A stretch of 64,000 nucleotides of DNA from Methylomicrobium sp. (lineage in GTDB: Bacteria > Pseudomonadota > Gammaproteobacteria > Methylococcales > Methylomonadaceae). The stretch spans positions 57,702 through 121,701 of the forward strand of contig JAGXSU010000084.1 of assembly GCA_018333785.1 (NCBI GenBank), given 5' to 3'. Shown one piece after another: positions 8,606 through 18,262 of the stretch (its first letter is position 1; each line of letters begins with the position of its first letter). The notes beneath the pieces are model-generated. The model did no database searches and was not told the origin of the DNA. It worked only from the letters and a program-made list of their open reading frames with translations. A program made the translations under genes and the position numbers.

Positions 8606-11437
8606 TTACAGGGAAAAAGGACTTGAGGAGGAAAGGCTGGCCGATTGGTTATCAACCCGCTCATCGAAAAAACTGCCACGGGCATACTCGATACCCATTT
8701 TTTCAACCAATGCGAGAACCCGTTCGCTCTCCACATCATCAACAATGACCTTCTTGCCGAAGGCGTGGATAACATCGACTAAGGCCCGCACATACATGTT
8801 GTCTTCTTTGTGTTGATCCATTCGCCTGACAAAAGAGCCGTCGATACGAACATAATCAACGGGTAATTGTTTCAAATAAAAAAATGACGAAAATTCCACG
8901 CCAAAGTCACTTAAACAAAACTCACAGCCAAGCTGTTTGATTTGGTTAATAAAATTGTGCGATTGAGTCAAATTTCTAAGCACATAGTGCTCGTTTAAAT
9001 CAAAAATGATCTGCTTAGGATCAATTTGGTAATGTTTCAACAACGAACCGATCAATTCAATGCTGTCCACCTGCGTTACTGATGAGCATGAGAGCGCCAG
9101 ACTGAGTTTGACCTTTTTATTGCGCCGTTTCATGTTCGCGATAATTTCAAAGGCTCTGACTATCGATAGGCGGTCCAATTGTTCGGCTAAATCGAGTTGC
9201 TCAATAACCTGACCGTATTCGGTGGATAGAGGAATCAAACCGTTGGGTGAGGCTAAACAAATTGAACATTGATAAAAGCCGACGCGTCTTCGATGCACAT
9301 CAAAGACCGGCGTAAAATTTAATATGCCTTCATCGTTTTCCAACAGTTGCTGTATTTGCTGGACAGTGTTCTGATTCAGATGGGTTTCGTACTTATTTGT
9401 AAGCGTCCGCTCATAAACATAATAAAAGTTTTTCCCGTTGAGTTTGGCATAAGCCATTGCCCGTTCTGCGTGCGCTAACAAGTGATCCGGGCTATCTGCA
9501 TGCCGTGGATAAAAAGCGATACCGATGTTGGTTGCTATTTCTCCGTAATGGCTGCCCAAGGTTAATTTTAACGAACTGATCCGTTTGATCATTTTCTGGG
9601 CCAGAGAAACCGCACCCTCTGTCTGCGCATCCGGCAAAATCAGGACAAACTGGCTTTCGCCAATCCGGCACAGCAAATCGGATTCGCGCATGAATTGCTT
9701 TAAATGACTGGCCACTTTTACCATGACTTTTTTATCTACTGCCTGAGCAACTGCCTCGTGAGACTGGTTAATGAGCTGGAGATCAAAATAAAGCAGTGCC
9801 ACCGAGTGCCCGTAACGTTTTGCTATATTCAGGGCCTGCGGCAATTCTCGTTGAAATCGTTGCTGATTGCCCAGCCCGGTTACCGGATCAAAAGACGCCA
9901 TTTTCAGCATTTTCTGTTCGGTCAGTTTTTCAGCACTTATATCCATTCCCAGCGAGAGAACAATCGGCTCACTGCCTTGCTTGTTTGAGTTAAACAGGGT
10001 ATGAATCCAAAACACATGCAGAAAACTTCCGGTGCCGCTTATAAAGCCGCCCTCAATCTGAACCGGATGCATTGATTTGGCCAAACGTAACTGATCCAGC
10101 TGATTCAGATGGTGGGTCTCTGCCGGAGGAAGATACAGGTCGAAAAGCCGTCCGATGAGCTGATTTTTTTCTTCACCGAAGACCTTCACGCCTTCCTGAT
10201 TGATAGTCAATATTTGGCCATTGACTTTTTGCGTCAGCATGATGACCGGCGCTGAATTGACTAACTCCTGGATAGAATCGCGTTCAGTCGCTAATTCCTG
10301 GCTTTTTTCTAAAATTTGCAGCGTATTTTTGCGGACAATGTGCTCCAGATTTTCCAGCTGCAGAGCCAGGGTCAAGACGGTATCATTCAGTTTATCGATT
10401 TCATCGAAACCCAGGCTAATCCATTTTTTATGAGCAATTTCTTTCCTGAATTGATTATATTCATGCGTTGCCAAAAGAGGCAGCGCCTTGGCAAGGTAAG
10501 CAATACGCCGTAAAAAAAACCATGAAACCAGAATTAATACCGCTAACGAGCAAAGTAAACTCATCAAGCCCTGTATCCAAACTCTTTCCAGCTGACTATC
10601 CAGCATGCGAATATTTTCGGTAATGTCCTCGACAATCAGCAAAAACGGCGCCTGAGTCGCATTATCTGTTCTCAACGACCTAATTCTCACTTCATAAATC
10701 TGATCATTAACCGTTAATGTTCCGCTGTTATTTAATAACTGCTCGAATGTGTAGTGTTCGGTCAGGTAAGCGAACAAATCAAAATCCAATCCCGCAAAAG
10801 TCTTGGCTGAGAGCGCGTAGGGCCAGCCATTGGTTAACTTTTTAGGTGAATCAATCAAAACCCCCACATCGACGCGTGAGGCCTCTTTGAATTTGATGAC
10901 GGTATCGGCAAACGTTCTAGCCATACTGAATGCGCCGACCAAAGTGCCTTTACCCATTACCGGCACAATCACTTGTTGATAACAGGACGTTTGCGAACAA
11001 ATGATGGTATGAACAGGCGATTCCGATTGCAGCATCTGATCGATAAGCACACGATCGGTATTAATTTTTCTGCCTTTGGATTTAATTTTTAAGCCGGTGG
11101 CGTCAAAGACCGTGATATTTTCCAAGCCCCAGATAAACTGCCATTGCTCCCAATTTCGATCAAAAACACTGAGCATTTTTTGATCGGAAAGATGATTGAG
11201 TTCTTGAACGTTCAGGACAAACAATTCTGCTAACTGTTCCAAATTCAGAAATGAATCCACAGACAACATTTTTGCCAGATTATCCTGTTTATCACGCAAC
11301 AAAACCCGTTCTTCGTTGAATCCTTGTTTTGCATCAGAATAGGCAAAATAAGCAAACAGGCTGTTTAATACAATAAAAACACCGCCGAACAGTAAGGCTA
11401 ACTTCCAGCGTAAACTGAGAAAAAAGGAGGCTTCCAT
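8606..11437 (-). CDS. membrane PAS-GGDEF-EAL protein with degenerate active sites (LapD-like logic)
   Basis: A 943-residue protein: membrane helix at about 12-33, periplasmic domain 34-287, second helix 288-308, a HAMP-like/coiled stretch to about 385, PAS about 390-505, GGDEF about 508-670 and EAL about 690-930. The cyclase motif is GESQF (593-597) instead of GGDEF, yet the allosteric I-site RESD sits exactly five residues before it. The EAL motif is replaced by YQCS, DDFG is SDFG, and the later AEGVE is VDDVE. It should therefore bind c-di-GMP rather than make or break it. Cys147 and Cys152 in the periplasmic part could form a disulphide. ATG at 11437 lies just past the porin stop (4 bases), so both genes share an operon; a longer frame reading into the porin gene is unlikely. 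Confidence 0.85.
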   Translation of the reverse strand: MEASFFLSLRWKLALLFGGVFIVLNSLFAYFAYSDAKQGFNEERVLLRDKQDNLAKMLSVDSFLNLEQLAELFVLNVQELNHLSDQKMLSVFDRNWEQWQFIWGLENITVFDATGLKIKSKGRKINTDRVLIDQMLQSESPVHTIICSQTSCYQQVIVPVMGKGTLVGAFSMARTFADTVIKFKEASRVDVGVLIDSPKKLTNGWPYALSAKTFAGLDFDLFAYLTEHYTFEQLLNNSGTLTVNDQIYEVRIRSLRTDNATQAPFLLIVEDITENIRMLDSQLERVWIQGLMSLLCSLAVLILVSWFFLRRIAYLAKALPLLATHEYNQFRKEIAHKKWISLGFDEIDKLNDTVLTLALQLENLEHIVRKNTLQILEKSQELATERDSIQELVNSAPVIMLTQKVNGQILTINQEGVKVFGEEKNQLIGRLFDLYLPPAETHHLNQLDQLRLAKSMHPVQIEGGFISGTGSFLHVFWIHTLFNSNKQGSEPIVLSLGMDISAEKLTEQKMLKMASFDPVTGLGNQQRFQRELPQALNIAKRYGHSVALLYFDLQLINQSHEAVAQAVDKKVMVKVASHLKQFMRESDLLCRIGESQFVLILPDAQTEGAVSLAQKMIKRISSLKLTLGSHYGEIATNIGIAFYPRHADSPDHLLAHAERAMAYAKLNGKNFYYVYERTLTNKYETHLNQNTVQQIQQLLENDEGILNFTPVFDVHRRRVGFYQCSICLASPNGLIPLSTEYGQVIEQLDLAEQLDRLSIVRAFEIIANMKRRNKKVKLSLALSCSSVTQVDSIELIGSLLKHYQIDPKQIIFDLNEHYVLRNLTQSHNFINQIKQLGCEFCLSDFGVEFSSFFYLKQLPVDYVRIDGSFVRRMDQHKEDNMYVRALVDVIHAFGKKVIVDDVESERVLALVEKMGIEYARGSFFDERVDNQSASLSSSSPFSL

Positions 11438-11441
11438 CTCG

Positions 11442-12656
11442 CTAGAACCGGTAAGAAAGTTGCAAACCGTACAAATCCCAGTACTTTTGCGTGCTGTTAG
11501 GATCAGGATTATCGGCGGATGGCATCCAGGCGGTTCCTTCAATACGATGATATTCAGCCCTGAGCATCCAGGATGGGGTCACATCCCAACGCATGCTGAC
11601 CATCCAGTCTTTGGCATAGGCAACATGATCAGGAACACCTAGAAGTCCCACCCTACTGCCCTGTTTGTCATGGGTGTCAATATACAGAACATTATATCGA
11701 ATAGCGCCCTGCAACTGGGGTATGAAACGATAGGTGCTTTCAACATACCAGCTTTCTGTCGCTGATGCTTTATCCGGAAATGACTGGCCAAAACCGCTAA
11801 AACGATTCCATTGATAGAGGTATTCACCGGTCAAACCGAACTTCTCCCCATTATACTGAGCGGAAACTACCAAAGGACGAAAAGAAAGCCTACCCGCATT
11901 GATACTGTCAGTTTGAACGGGCCCATAGTGCAATTCAAGATCGACATAACTAACGGCAAAAACATACCGGCCGCCCATCATTTCATAATTGAGTTGTGTA
12001 GCAAACCCGGGCTTACTGTTCAGTTCCCCTTGAGAAAAAGGCCCAAGCACTGCGGTCATGATTTCGTTGTCTGCTTGCGGCAAGCCGAAAACCAGCTTGT
12101 ACGACAAATCACCCCATTCATTGGTGTGATCAAAATAAACTGCTCCGCCATCAACAGACATGAATAATGAACGTGATCTGTCAAAGTAAATACCTTGCGC
12201 CAGCAATATTCCCGGATGCGTGAACGAGACATCCCGGGTCTCATTATATAAACCATAGGGAATTTTTACTCTTCCGCCACGCAGCCCTACCCGGAGAGAC
12301 TCAAACTCAATTAGCGATAAATCCACTAATCCATAGTCCAGCCGTAGCGACCCTGGATCAACATCCCCGGCACGGCGAAATAAGCCTTGAGCAGCGATTC
12401 TAAGCCTGTCTATTGGCCGGTATGACAGATTCAAACCGATTTCGGTTAACCCCGGCGACAAGCCATCATCACTTTGTCCGTAGATATTATTATCTGAAGA
12501 ATGAAAAACAGCCTGTGTCAAAAAACCATGCATTTGCAAAGCGTCAGGCAGAAGGTCCTGAAATGCAAAATCTGAAGTACTGAAATCCGAAGCCGTACAA
12601 ATAGAAGCACACCAGCAAGCAATCAAACAAAGGAATTTTTGATTGATCGTTTTCAA
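11442..12656 (-). CDS. outer-membrane beta-barrel porin-like protein
   Basis: A 404-residue protein with a signal peptide (KTINQK, then a hydrophobic core ending near CTAS, about residue 23) and alternating hydrophobic strands rich in aromatic residues. It ends in YRF with the terminal phenylalanine needed for outer-membrane assembly. It resembles general or phosphate-type porins only in pattern; no substrate signature is clear. The start is a TTG at 12656 giving a good signal peptide; no ATG is near. It is the first gene of an operon with the c-di-GMP-type membrane protein, which suggests that the pair works together in sensing or surface attachment. Confidence 0.72.
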   Translation of the reverse strand: MKTINQKFLCLIACWCASICTASDFSTSDFAFQDLLPDALQMHGFLTQAVFHSSDNNIYGQSDDGLSPGLTEIGLNLSYRPIDRLRIAAQGLFRRAGDVDPGSLRLDYGLVDLSLIEFESLRVGLRGGRVKIPYGLYNETRDVSFTHPGILLAQGIYFDRSRSLFMSVDGGAVYFDHTNEWGDLSYKLVFGLPQADNEIMTAVLGPFSQGELNSKPGFATQLNYEMMGGRYVFAVSYVDLELHYGPVQTDSINAGRLSFRPLVVSAQYNGEKFGLTGEYLYQWNRFSGFGQSFPDKASATESWYVESTYRFIPQLQGAIRYNVLYIDTHDKQGSRVGLLGVPDHVAYAKDWMVSMRWDVTPSWMLRAEYHRIEGTAWMPSADNPDPNSTQKYWDLYGLQLSYRF

Positions 12657-12915
12657 CCGTTATCAACCCAGCTCTGAAACAACAAGCCTGCTTGTACCTG
12701 ATCAGTTTTCATTCGAAGAGTCCTGTTTGTTAGAAGGCTGAGGTCAAATCCAGGATTAATTTCAGGGATTCATCCGACAAAAAAGAGAGCTGAGGAGCAT
12801 TTGAAATTTTAATAGGCATGGTGCCAGCACTGATAATAAATACCGGATGAGTCAATTAACACCTGTTGTCCTGGTTGTGTTTTATACAAGAACTTTCAAC
12901 TTAATAAACGATAGA

Positions 12916-12931
12916 GTTCCAAATGTGGAAC
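12916..12931. promoter_or_regulatory. operator-like dyad GTTCCA-N4-TGGAAC
   Basis: A perfect 6-base inverted pair with a 4-base spacer in AT-rich DNA upstream of the porin/c-di-GMP operon. Dimeric regulators bind such sites, but no specific regulator can be named. Confidence 0.3.
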
Positions 12932-13036
12932 ACTGCGCACAAAAAAAGAGTTAGAAGTATGGCCTGGAGTCAAATAATTGGGTTCTGTAGCAATGCTGTA
13001 AAAAACCGTTCGTTGTTTGCTAAATGTGAACAACGA

Positions 13037-13064
13037 CCCCCTTCAACAAGCTCAGGGCGAATGG
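13037..13064. repeat. short dispersed repeat (CCCTTCAACAAGCTCAGGG type)
   Basis: The sequence CCTTCAACAAGCTCAGGGCG matches a short imperfect palindrome that is scattered through many proteobacterial genomes, known usually as the CCCTGAGCTTGTCGAAGGG motif. It carries no coding potential. Confidence 0.45.
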
Positions 13065-13113
13065 GCAATTAGCCACTAACACTTAAAGCACCTCATTCAG
13101 TTTCAATCCGATG

Positions 13114-13250
13114 TATACCTTTCGCACTTCAAATTTCGGCAGTGCCTAAGGAGGCAACGGGTTGTTCGGCAAAGGCTATGCCAGCATGAATGTATTTACG
13201 GCGTCCTTTACGGGCATCCCGGTGCCGAATTTCGATCTACGATGGGTATA
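13114..13250. mobile_element. 137-bp miniature element, copy A
   Basis: It begins TATACCTTTCGCACTTC and ends ATCTACGATGGGTATA; the two 28-base ends match inversely at about 20 positions, with TATACC and CGGCA conserved. A second copy lies at 63356-63516 with the same ends and a longer middle. It has no ORF. The TATA at each tip would fit insertion at a TA target, as for Tc1/IS630-type miniature elements. Confidence 0.65.
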
Positions 13251-13264
13251 AATCAGTCAATGCT

Positions 13265-13300
13265 TTAAGTTAAGCGTATTTGCAGGAGCGGTATCGCCTA
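13265..13300. repeat. half copy of the repeat at 57929-58009
   Basis: TTAAGTTAAGCGTATTTGCA is followed by GGAGCGG, matching the left part of the repeat at about 57929-57956. The right arm is missing here. It ends 28 bases before the lipoprotein stop codon. Confidence 0.45.
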
Positions 13301-13327
13301 TCGATTCATTGCGATGGCCTTATCTTT

Positions 13328-13831
13328 TCAGTGCCAGCCGCCGTATTGCTTAGTCGGATCACCTTTAAATCCGGCCGATGTCGATTTACCACTTGCCTTT
13401 TTATTTTGACGTATCGCGTTTATCGCCGCTTGCGCCATATTAGTCTTGGTTATGCCGCCAATATCTCTGGCTGATTGAACCACCAGACTGGACATGGTCG
13501 AGATATCAAGCTGAGCCGGCATGGGATCCAATACCACGGCCTCAAGAACACTTTCACCCGTTGTAACTTCTAACACGACAGGATAATGGGCAGTAGCCGG
13601 AATCGTAATCGCGAATTTAGAGTCCTTACTGACATCTGTCGTGGCAACGGTTTGGCCGCCCGCATCTTTCGCGAGAATTTTGCCCTGTGTCACCGGTTCG
13701 TCTCTGTCCGTGACTACGCCTTCTATATGGGCAGTCGACGCTACGGACTGGCTTTTATTACCGGAATTTTCACCGCAGCCTACAAGCAGCAAAAGAACCG
13801 AAGCGGTCACAAGGTATTTAGAATAGTTCAT
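13328..13831 (-). CDS. small lipoprotein with carboxypeptidase-regulatory-like fold
   Basis: A 167-residue lipoprotein. The leader MNYSKYLVTASVLLLLVGC has a clear lipobox ending at Cys19. The middle part (IEGVVTDRDEPVTQGKILAK) looks like a beta-sandwich of the carboxypeptidase regulatory domain type, and the C-terminus is basic and ends GGWH. I start it at ATG 13831 because AAAGAG lies 7 bases upstream; the frame also opens at an upstream TTG (13849). It follows copA on the same strand after 33 bases, so it may be in the copper operon, but it has no Cys/Met/His clusters beyond the terminal His. The function is unknown. Confidence 0.7.
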   Translation of the reverse strand: MNYSKYLVTASVLLLLVGCGENSGNKSQSVASTAHIEGVVTDRDEPVTQGKILAKDAGGQTVATTDVSKDSKFAITIPATAHYPVVLEVTTGESVLEAVVLDPMPAQLDISTMSSLVVQSARDIGGITKTNMAQAAINAIRQNKKASGKSTSAGFKGDPTKQYGGWH

Positions 13832-13864
13832 AACATGCTCTTTGATCAAACGCGTTTTTTTAGT

Positions 13865-16108
13865 TTAAAGTTTAATCCAGCGAAGGCGATTTGCATTCGT
13901 CACGACGGTTACTGATGACATCGCCATGGCGGCACCTGCAATCATCGGATTGAGCAGTACGCCGAACAACGGATAGAGTAATCCGGCAGCCACCGGAATA
14001 CTGACGGTATTGTAAAAGAAAGCACCCACCAAATTTTGCTTGATGTTGATGACGGTCATTTTAGACAAGGCCATCGCTTCGGATACTTTTAATAAAGACC
14101 CTTGTAAAATGACAATGTCAGCACTTTCAATCGCCACATCGGTACCCGTACCGATGGCAAAACCGACATTAGCCTGTGCCAGGGCAGGCGCATCATTGAT
14201 TCCGTCACCGACCATACCCACCGTTTCTCCGGCTTCCTGAAGTTGTTTGACCACTTCAGCCTTGTCTTGCGGCAGGACTTGGGCCCGCACTTCAGTAATA
14301 CCCGCCTGATCGGCAATCGCTTTGGCTGTAACCGGGTTATCGCCGGTCACCATAATGACGCGAACACCTTGCTCCTTCAATTTGGCGATTGCAACCGCTG
14401 AATCTTTTTTGATCGGATCGGCCACGCCAATTATGCCGACTATCTGTCCGTCAACTGCCAGTAAGACGGGCGTCTGACCTAACGCGGAAAGTGCTTCCAG
14501 CATAGATTTGTGCTCGCCATGCTGTACGCCTTTGACTTCCATTAAAGCCGCATTTCCAAAATAAACGGAGCGGCCTTGAATTTCAGCACAGACACCATGA
14601 CCTGCAACAGCTTCAAAATGCTGAGCCTTACTTAAGCTAATCTGTCTGGCTTCAGCGGCGGAAAGAATCGCCCCCGCCAATGGATGTTCAGAACCTGACT
14701 CAATACTGGCCGCTAATTCAAGCACGGCTTCTTCGGAAAAATCACCTAACGCTTTAATAGAGGCAACACTGGGCTTACCCTCCGTTACCGTTCCTGTTTT
14801 ATCCAGAATGATGGCCGTTAATTTTCCCGCAGTCTGAAGCGCCTCGCCTTTACGAATCAGAATTCCGGCTTGAGCCGCCCTACCCACAGCAACCATTACA
14901 GAGATCGGAGTCGCCAAACCCAGCGCGCAAGGACAGGCAATCACCAGCACCGTCATGGAAGTAACAAAAGCGTAACCCAGCGAAGGATCGGGGCCGAAAG
15001 TGTACCAAACGATGAAGGTAAACAAGGAAATCAGCACCACGCCAGGCACAAATACACTTGAGATTTTATCGGCCAAACGCGCAATTTCCGGTTTGCTGCT
15101 TTGCGCTTGCCTGACACTTTTGATGATTTGAGCCAACGCAGTATCTCGTCCGATACGTGTCGCCTGGAACATGAAGGTGCCTTTTTGATTCATCGTACCG
15201 GCAACAACCAGAGCCCCTTTTATTTTTTCAACCGGAATCGGCTCACCCGTCAACATCGATTCATCAATTGTCGAATGCCCTTCCGTTACAGTGCCATCGA
15301 CTGGTATTTTTTCGCCCGGCCTGACGCGTAAAATATCGCCAAGCCCCACATCCTCAATCGCAATATCCTGCTCTATCCCTTCTCTAACGACTCTAGCCGT
15401 TCGGGGTTGCAACCCAATCAATTGGCGAATCGCACTCGAGGTTTTGCCTCTGGCTAGCGTTTCGAGCCCTGAACCCAAATTGATGAAGGCAAGAATGACG
15501 ACAGCCGCCTCAAAATAGGCATGTTTTGCCAATGAGGGCAAATTAGCCGAATAATCAATGACTATGCACGAAAACAACCAGGCTGAACCAGTACCTAAGG
15601 CAATCAGCGTATCCATGTTGGCTTGTTTTAATGTCAGCGCTTTTACTGCACCGCTGTAAAAATGCCAGCCGGAATAAATCAATACGCCCAAAGTAATCAA
15701 AGCCAACTGAGGCCAGAACCACTGTCCGTTGGCCGAGCCAATTTCAGGAAACCATTCAAAATGCTCACCCAGCATCAGAATGACACCCAGGACACCGGCT
15801 ACCCCGGACTTTTTCATCAGCTCCTGGTAACGCTTTGTCTCTAATGCTTCCTGAGCCGACGGGTCTTCCAATCCTTCCATGATTGCCGCATCAAAGCCTG
15901 CAGAAATAACCGCCTGTTTCAATAAATCAGGATCAGCATCGCCTTTGACAAAAGCCGAGTGATCCGCAAAATTGACGGTTACCTCCAAGACACCCGGAAC
16001 CTCTTTGAGCGCTCCTTCAACAGCGCTGACACAACCCGCGCAGCGCATACCCAGAATGGATAACCGAAGAGCATTATTTGTCGTGTCATTTTGAATTACC
16101 GCACTCAT
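13865..16108 (-). CDS. copA: copper-exporting P1B-type ATPase
   Basis: A 747-residue heavy-metal ATPase. There is one N-terminal metal-binding domain with GMRCAGC (residues 20-26), eight membrane segments, the phosphatase loop TGEP (287-290), the metal-selectivity CPC (392-394), the phosphorylated Asp436 in DKTGT, and the hinge GDGINDAPA. Together with an AMSxS segment near the end ([10 protein letters not shown]), this predicts Cu(I) export from the cytoplasm. AAGGC lies 8 bases before the ATG. A separate CopZ-like chaperone is encoded upstream on the same strand. No CueR-like regulator is in the window. Confidence 0.93.
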   Translation of the reverse strand: MSAVIQNDTTNNALRLSILGMRCAGCVSAVEGALKEVPGVLEVTVNFADHSAFVKGDADPDLLKQAVISAGFDAAIMEGLEDPSAQEALETKRYQELMKKSGVAGVLGVILMLGEHFEWFPEIGSANGQWFWPQLALITLGVLIYSGWHFYSGAVKALTLKQANMDTLIALGTGSAWLFSCIVIDYSANLPSLAKHAYFEAAVVILAFINLGSGLETLARGKTSSAIRQLIGLQPRTARVVREGIEQDIAIEDVGLGDILRVRPGEKIPVDGTVTEGHSTIDESMLTGEPIPVEKIKGALVVAGTMNQKGTFMFQATRIGRDTALAQIIKSVRQAQSSKPEIARLADKISSVFVPGVVLISLFTFIVWYTFGPDPSLGYAFVTSMTVLVIACPCALGLATPISVMVAVGRAAQAGILIRKGEALQTAGKLTAIILDKTGTVTEGKPSVASIKALGDFSEEAVLELAASIESGSEHPLAGAILSAAEARQISLSKAQHFEAVAGHGVCAEIQGRSVYFGNAALMEVKGVQHGEHKSMLEALSALGQTPVLLAVDGQIVGIIGVADPIKKDSAVAIAKLKEQGVRVIMVTGDNPVTAKAIADQAGITEVRAQVLPQDKAEVVKQLQEAGETVGMVGDGINDAPALAQANVGFAIGTGTDVAIESADIVILQGSLLKVSEAMALSKMTVINIKQNLVGAFFYNTVSIPVAAGLLYPLFGVLLNPMIAGAAMAMSSVTVVTNANRLRWIKL

Positions 16109-16154
16109 AAGATTGCCTTTTAGCCATATTTACAAACAATGTAACCATTCATTG

Positions 16155-16190
16155 CTTGGTTGGGTTGGCTATCACCAACCATAACCTCCG
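16155..16190. promoter_or_regulatory. hairpin between the chaperone gene and copA
   Basis: The sequence contains GGTTGG and CCAACC arms around CTATCA, 45-80 bases upstream of the copA start. There is no T tract on the minus strand, so it is not a classical terminator. It may set the relative expression of the two copper genes; this is inference. Confidence 0.3.
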
Positions 16191-16252
16191 CGGTGCATCC
16201 TCTTGGTTTTGTTGCTACGCTGAATAGTTACTAAAAATTACTAAGGTCGCTT

Positions 16253-16465
16253 CTAGTATTCCACCAAAAAACCGGCCTCGGTGATAACGTTTTTGATCGC
16301 GTCCAGATCGATTTTGGAAGCATCATATTCGACACAGACTTGATTGTCCTTAAACGAAGCACTGTTAGAGAGTACGCCCTCCACGGCCTCCAATTTACCG
16401 TTGACGTTTGCTTCGCAGCCGCCACATTTCATTCCCTTGACTGTTAACGTTACCTTTTCCGACAT
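16253..16465 (-). CDS. copZ: copper chaperone, heavy-metal-associated domain
   Basis: A 70-residue single-domain protein of the CopZ/HMA family with the metal site GMKCGGC near residue 13. It would hand Cu(I) to CopA. GGAGAC 8 bases before ATG 16465 fixes the start; the frame extends further upstream but without a start signal. It lies 144 bases ahead of copA, same strand, so the two are probably co-regulated. The sequence has an additional glycine in CxxC (CGGC), common in this family. Confidence 0.85.
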   Translation of the reverse strand: MSEKVTLTVKGMKCGGCEANVNGKLEAVEGVLSNSASFKDNQVCVEYDASKIDLDAIKNVITEAGFLVEY

Positions 16466-16605
16466 ACATTGTCTCCAATACACAAGTTAGTAATAGAATT
16501 TCGACGCCCTCGACTTAACGGGAGCAATCATGCTATAAATCGCGGGTATTCTCAAATTTATCTATTTCTCACAGCTTACCGGGCAGTTATTGATCTGACA
16601 ACTGA

Positions 16606-17805
16606 ATGAAAGATTTCCTTATTGCCAGGCAAGAAATATTCAATCGAAATTTAGAAATTTCCGCTTATGAAATTTTATTCCGAGGGAAAGACTTTGACCT
16701 GAGCCAGGATAATCAGGCCAGTAAAGCAACTCACCAAGTCATCACTGACGCCATTCTTGAGATAGGCATCAACCGTTTAGTGGGCAACCATAAAGCCTTT
16801 ATTAATTTCACTACCGGCAATATTCTCGACAAAACGCCTCTTGCCCTGCCAAAAGACCGAATCGTCATCGAGATTCTCGAAAATACCGTCATTGATAAAA
16901 AGATCATTGAAAATTTACAAGAATTATCGGAATCAGGTTACACCATTGCGCTGGATGATTTCATCTTTTTACCCGAATGGGAACCTTTAGTAAAACTGGC
17001 CGACATCATCAAGCTGGACATCTTGGCCATGGATACCAATGAGTTAAATCTCACCATCGACAGGCTTTCATCCTACAAAGCCAAATTGCTGGCCGAAAAA
17101 ATAGAAACCCGCCAACAGTTCGAAATGCTGCGCGACCGCGGCTGCCATTATTTCCAGGGATTTTTCCTGAGCAAACCCAATATTGTTGAGGGGAAACGCT
17201 TAGGGATTGACCAAACCGCATTGATCAAGTTGTTGGCTGCGATCAACAAGCCTGATATGGTATTCGATGATGTAAGCCGTATCATATCGCTGGATGCCAC
17301 GCTGAGCTTCAAGCTGCTTCACTACATCAATTCGGCATTTTTTGCCATCCCTAACAAGATTTCTTCTATCAAGCAGGCGATCAGCTATCTGGGCATGATA
17401 GAAATTAAACGCTGGACCAACATCATTACGCTCAGTTCTTTATCCAACAAGCCAAAAGCGATCATACAAACCACCCTGATCAGAGGCAAAATGTGTGAAC
17501 AGATTGCTCAGTATCTCGGCAAAGATCCTGAATTGTATTTTTTAATTGGTTTGTTTTCCAACCTTGATAACCTTCTGGACATCCCTATAGAGGAAGCTTT
17601 GGCGCAATTACCGCTGGGCCGGGAAGTCAGCCAAGCCATACTCAGCCATGAAGGATTTGGCGGAGAAGTGTTACTTTACGTTAAAGCCTATGAGCAAGGC
17701 CTTCCGCATTTGGATACTTTTCAAAATTTGGAAGCCCATTTAATCAACTCCGCTTTCCTGGACAGTATTACCTGGGCTCAAAGCACTTTGGATAATCTAT
17801 CATGA
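16606..17805 (+). CDS. EAL-HDOD signalling protein
   Basis: A 399-residue protein of the YuxH-like family: an N-terminal EAL-type domain (residues about 1-205) starting LIARQEIFNRNLEISAYEIL, followed by an HDOD domain (about 210-395) with LLHYINSAFF. The EAL motif reads EIL, LDDF is kept and AEGVE is AEKIE, so phosphodiesterase activity is doubtful; many family members are regulatory rather than catalytic. It is cytoplasmic. It overlaps the rhodanese gene by 4 bases (ATGA), the first of several tightly spaced rightward genes. Confidence 0.85.
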   Translation: MKDFLIARQEIFNRNLEISAYEILFRGKDFDLSQDNQASKATHQVITDAILEIGINRLVGNHKAFINFTTGNILDKTPLALPKDRIVIEILENTVIDKKIIENLQELSESGYTIALDDFIFLPEWEPLVKLADIIKLDILAMDTNELNLTIDRLSSYKAKLLAEKIETRQQFEMLRDRGCHYFQGFFLSKPNIVEGKRLGIDQTALIKLLAAINKPDMVFDDVSRIISLDATLSFKLLHYINSAFFAIPNKISSIKQAISYLGMIEIKRWTNIITLSSLSNKPKAIIQTTLIRGKMCEQIAQYLGKDPELYFLIGLFSNLDNLLDIPIEEALAQLPLGREVSQAILSHEGFGGEVLLYVKAYEQGLPHLDTFQNLEAHLINSAFLDSITWAQSTLDNLS

Positions 17806-18254
17806 TAAAACTTAGAAACCTCATCATCCCGCTACTTTTGTTATTCAGTCTGCTACCGTCATTATTGACGGCGGAAGAATTAATTAAGGTGGACATTGCC
17901 CAATTGATGGACTTAAGAGACCGGCAAAATGCGCTGATTATCGACATTCGCACGCCCCAGGAATGGGCGGCATCGGGACTGATTCCCCAAAGTTATCCGC
18001 TGACTTTTTTTGACGCAGATGGCCGCTATGATATGAACCAATGGCAAGCTAAACTGGACAAATTGCGCTCTGCTCCGGATCAACCCGTAGTATTGGTTTG
18101 CAAAAGCGGGAATCGCAGCGCTAAAGCGGGTCAATTGCTGACTCAAACCCAGCAAATGAAAAATATACATCACTTACAAAACGGTATAGCTGGCTGGGTT
18201 ACGGCAGGCAATCCTGTCGCCAGAAACTGTCCCAATCAACTCGCCTGCAGGTAA
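17802..18254 (+). CDS. periplasmic rhodanese-domain protein
   Basis: A 150-residue protein with a signal peptide ending near LLTAEE and a single rhodanese domain. The active-site loop is CKSGNRS, with the persulphide-forming cysteine. It would transfer sulphane sulphur, or bind it, in the periplasm. The ATG overlaps the stop of the EAL-HDOD gene, which implies translational coupling, although a functional link is not obvious. Confidence 0.8.
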   Translation: MIKLRNLIIPLLLLFSLLPSLLTAEELIKVDIAQLMDLRDRQNALIIDIRTPQEWAASGLIPQSYPLTFFDADGRYDMNQWQAKLDKLRSAPDQPVVLVCKSGNRSAKAGQLLTQTQQMKNIHHLQNGIAGWVTAGNPVARNCPNQLACR

Positions 18255-18262
18255 TACTATCC

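Larger units (their letters stand above)
12657..13113. other. intergenic region upstream of the porin operon
   Basis: No gene is visible. It holds a perfect inverted pair GTTCCA/TGGAAC at 12916-12931 (operator-like, about 260 bases upstream of the porin start) and a dispersed repeat at 13037-13064. I could not assign a promoter. Confidence 0.4.
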
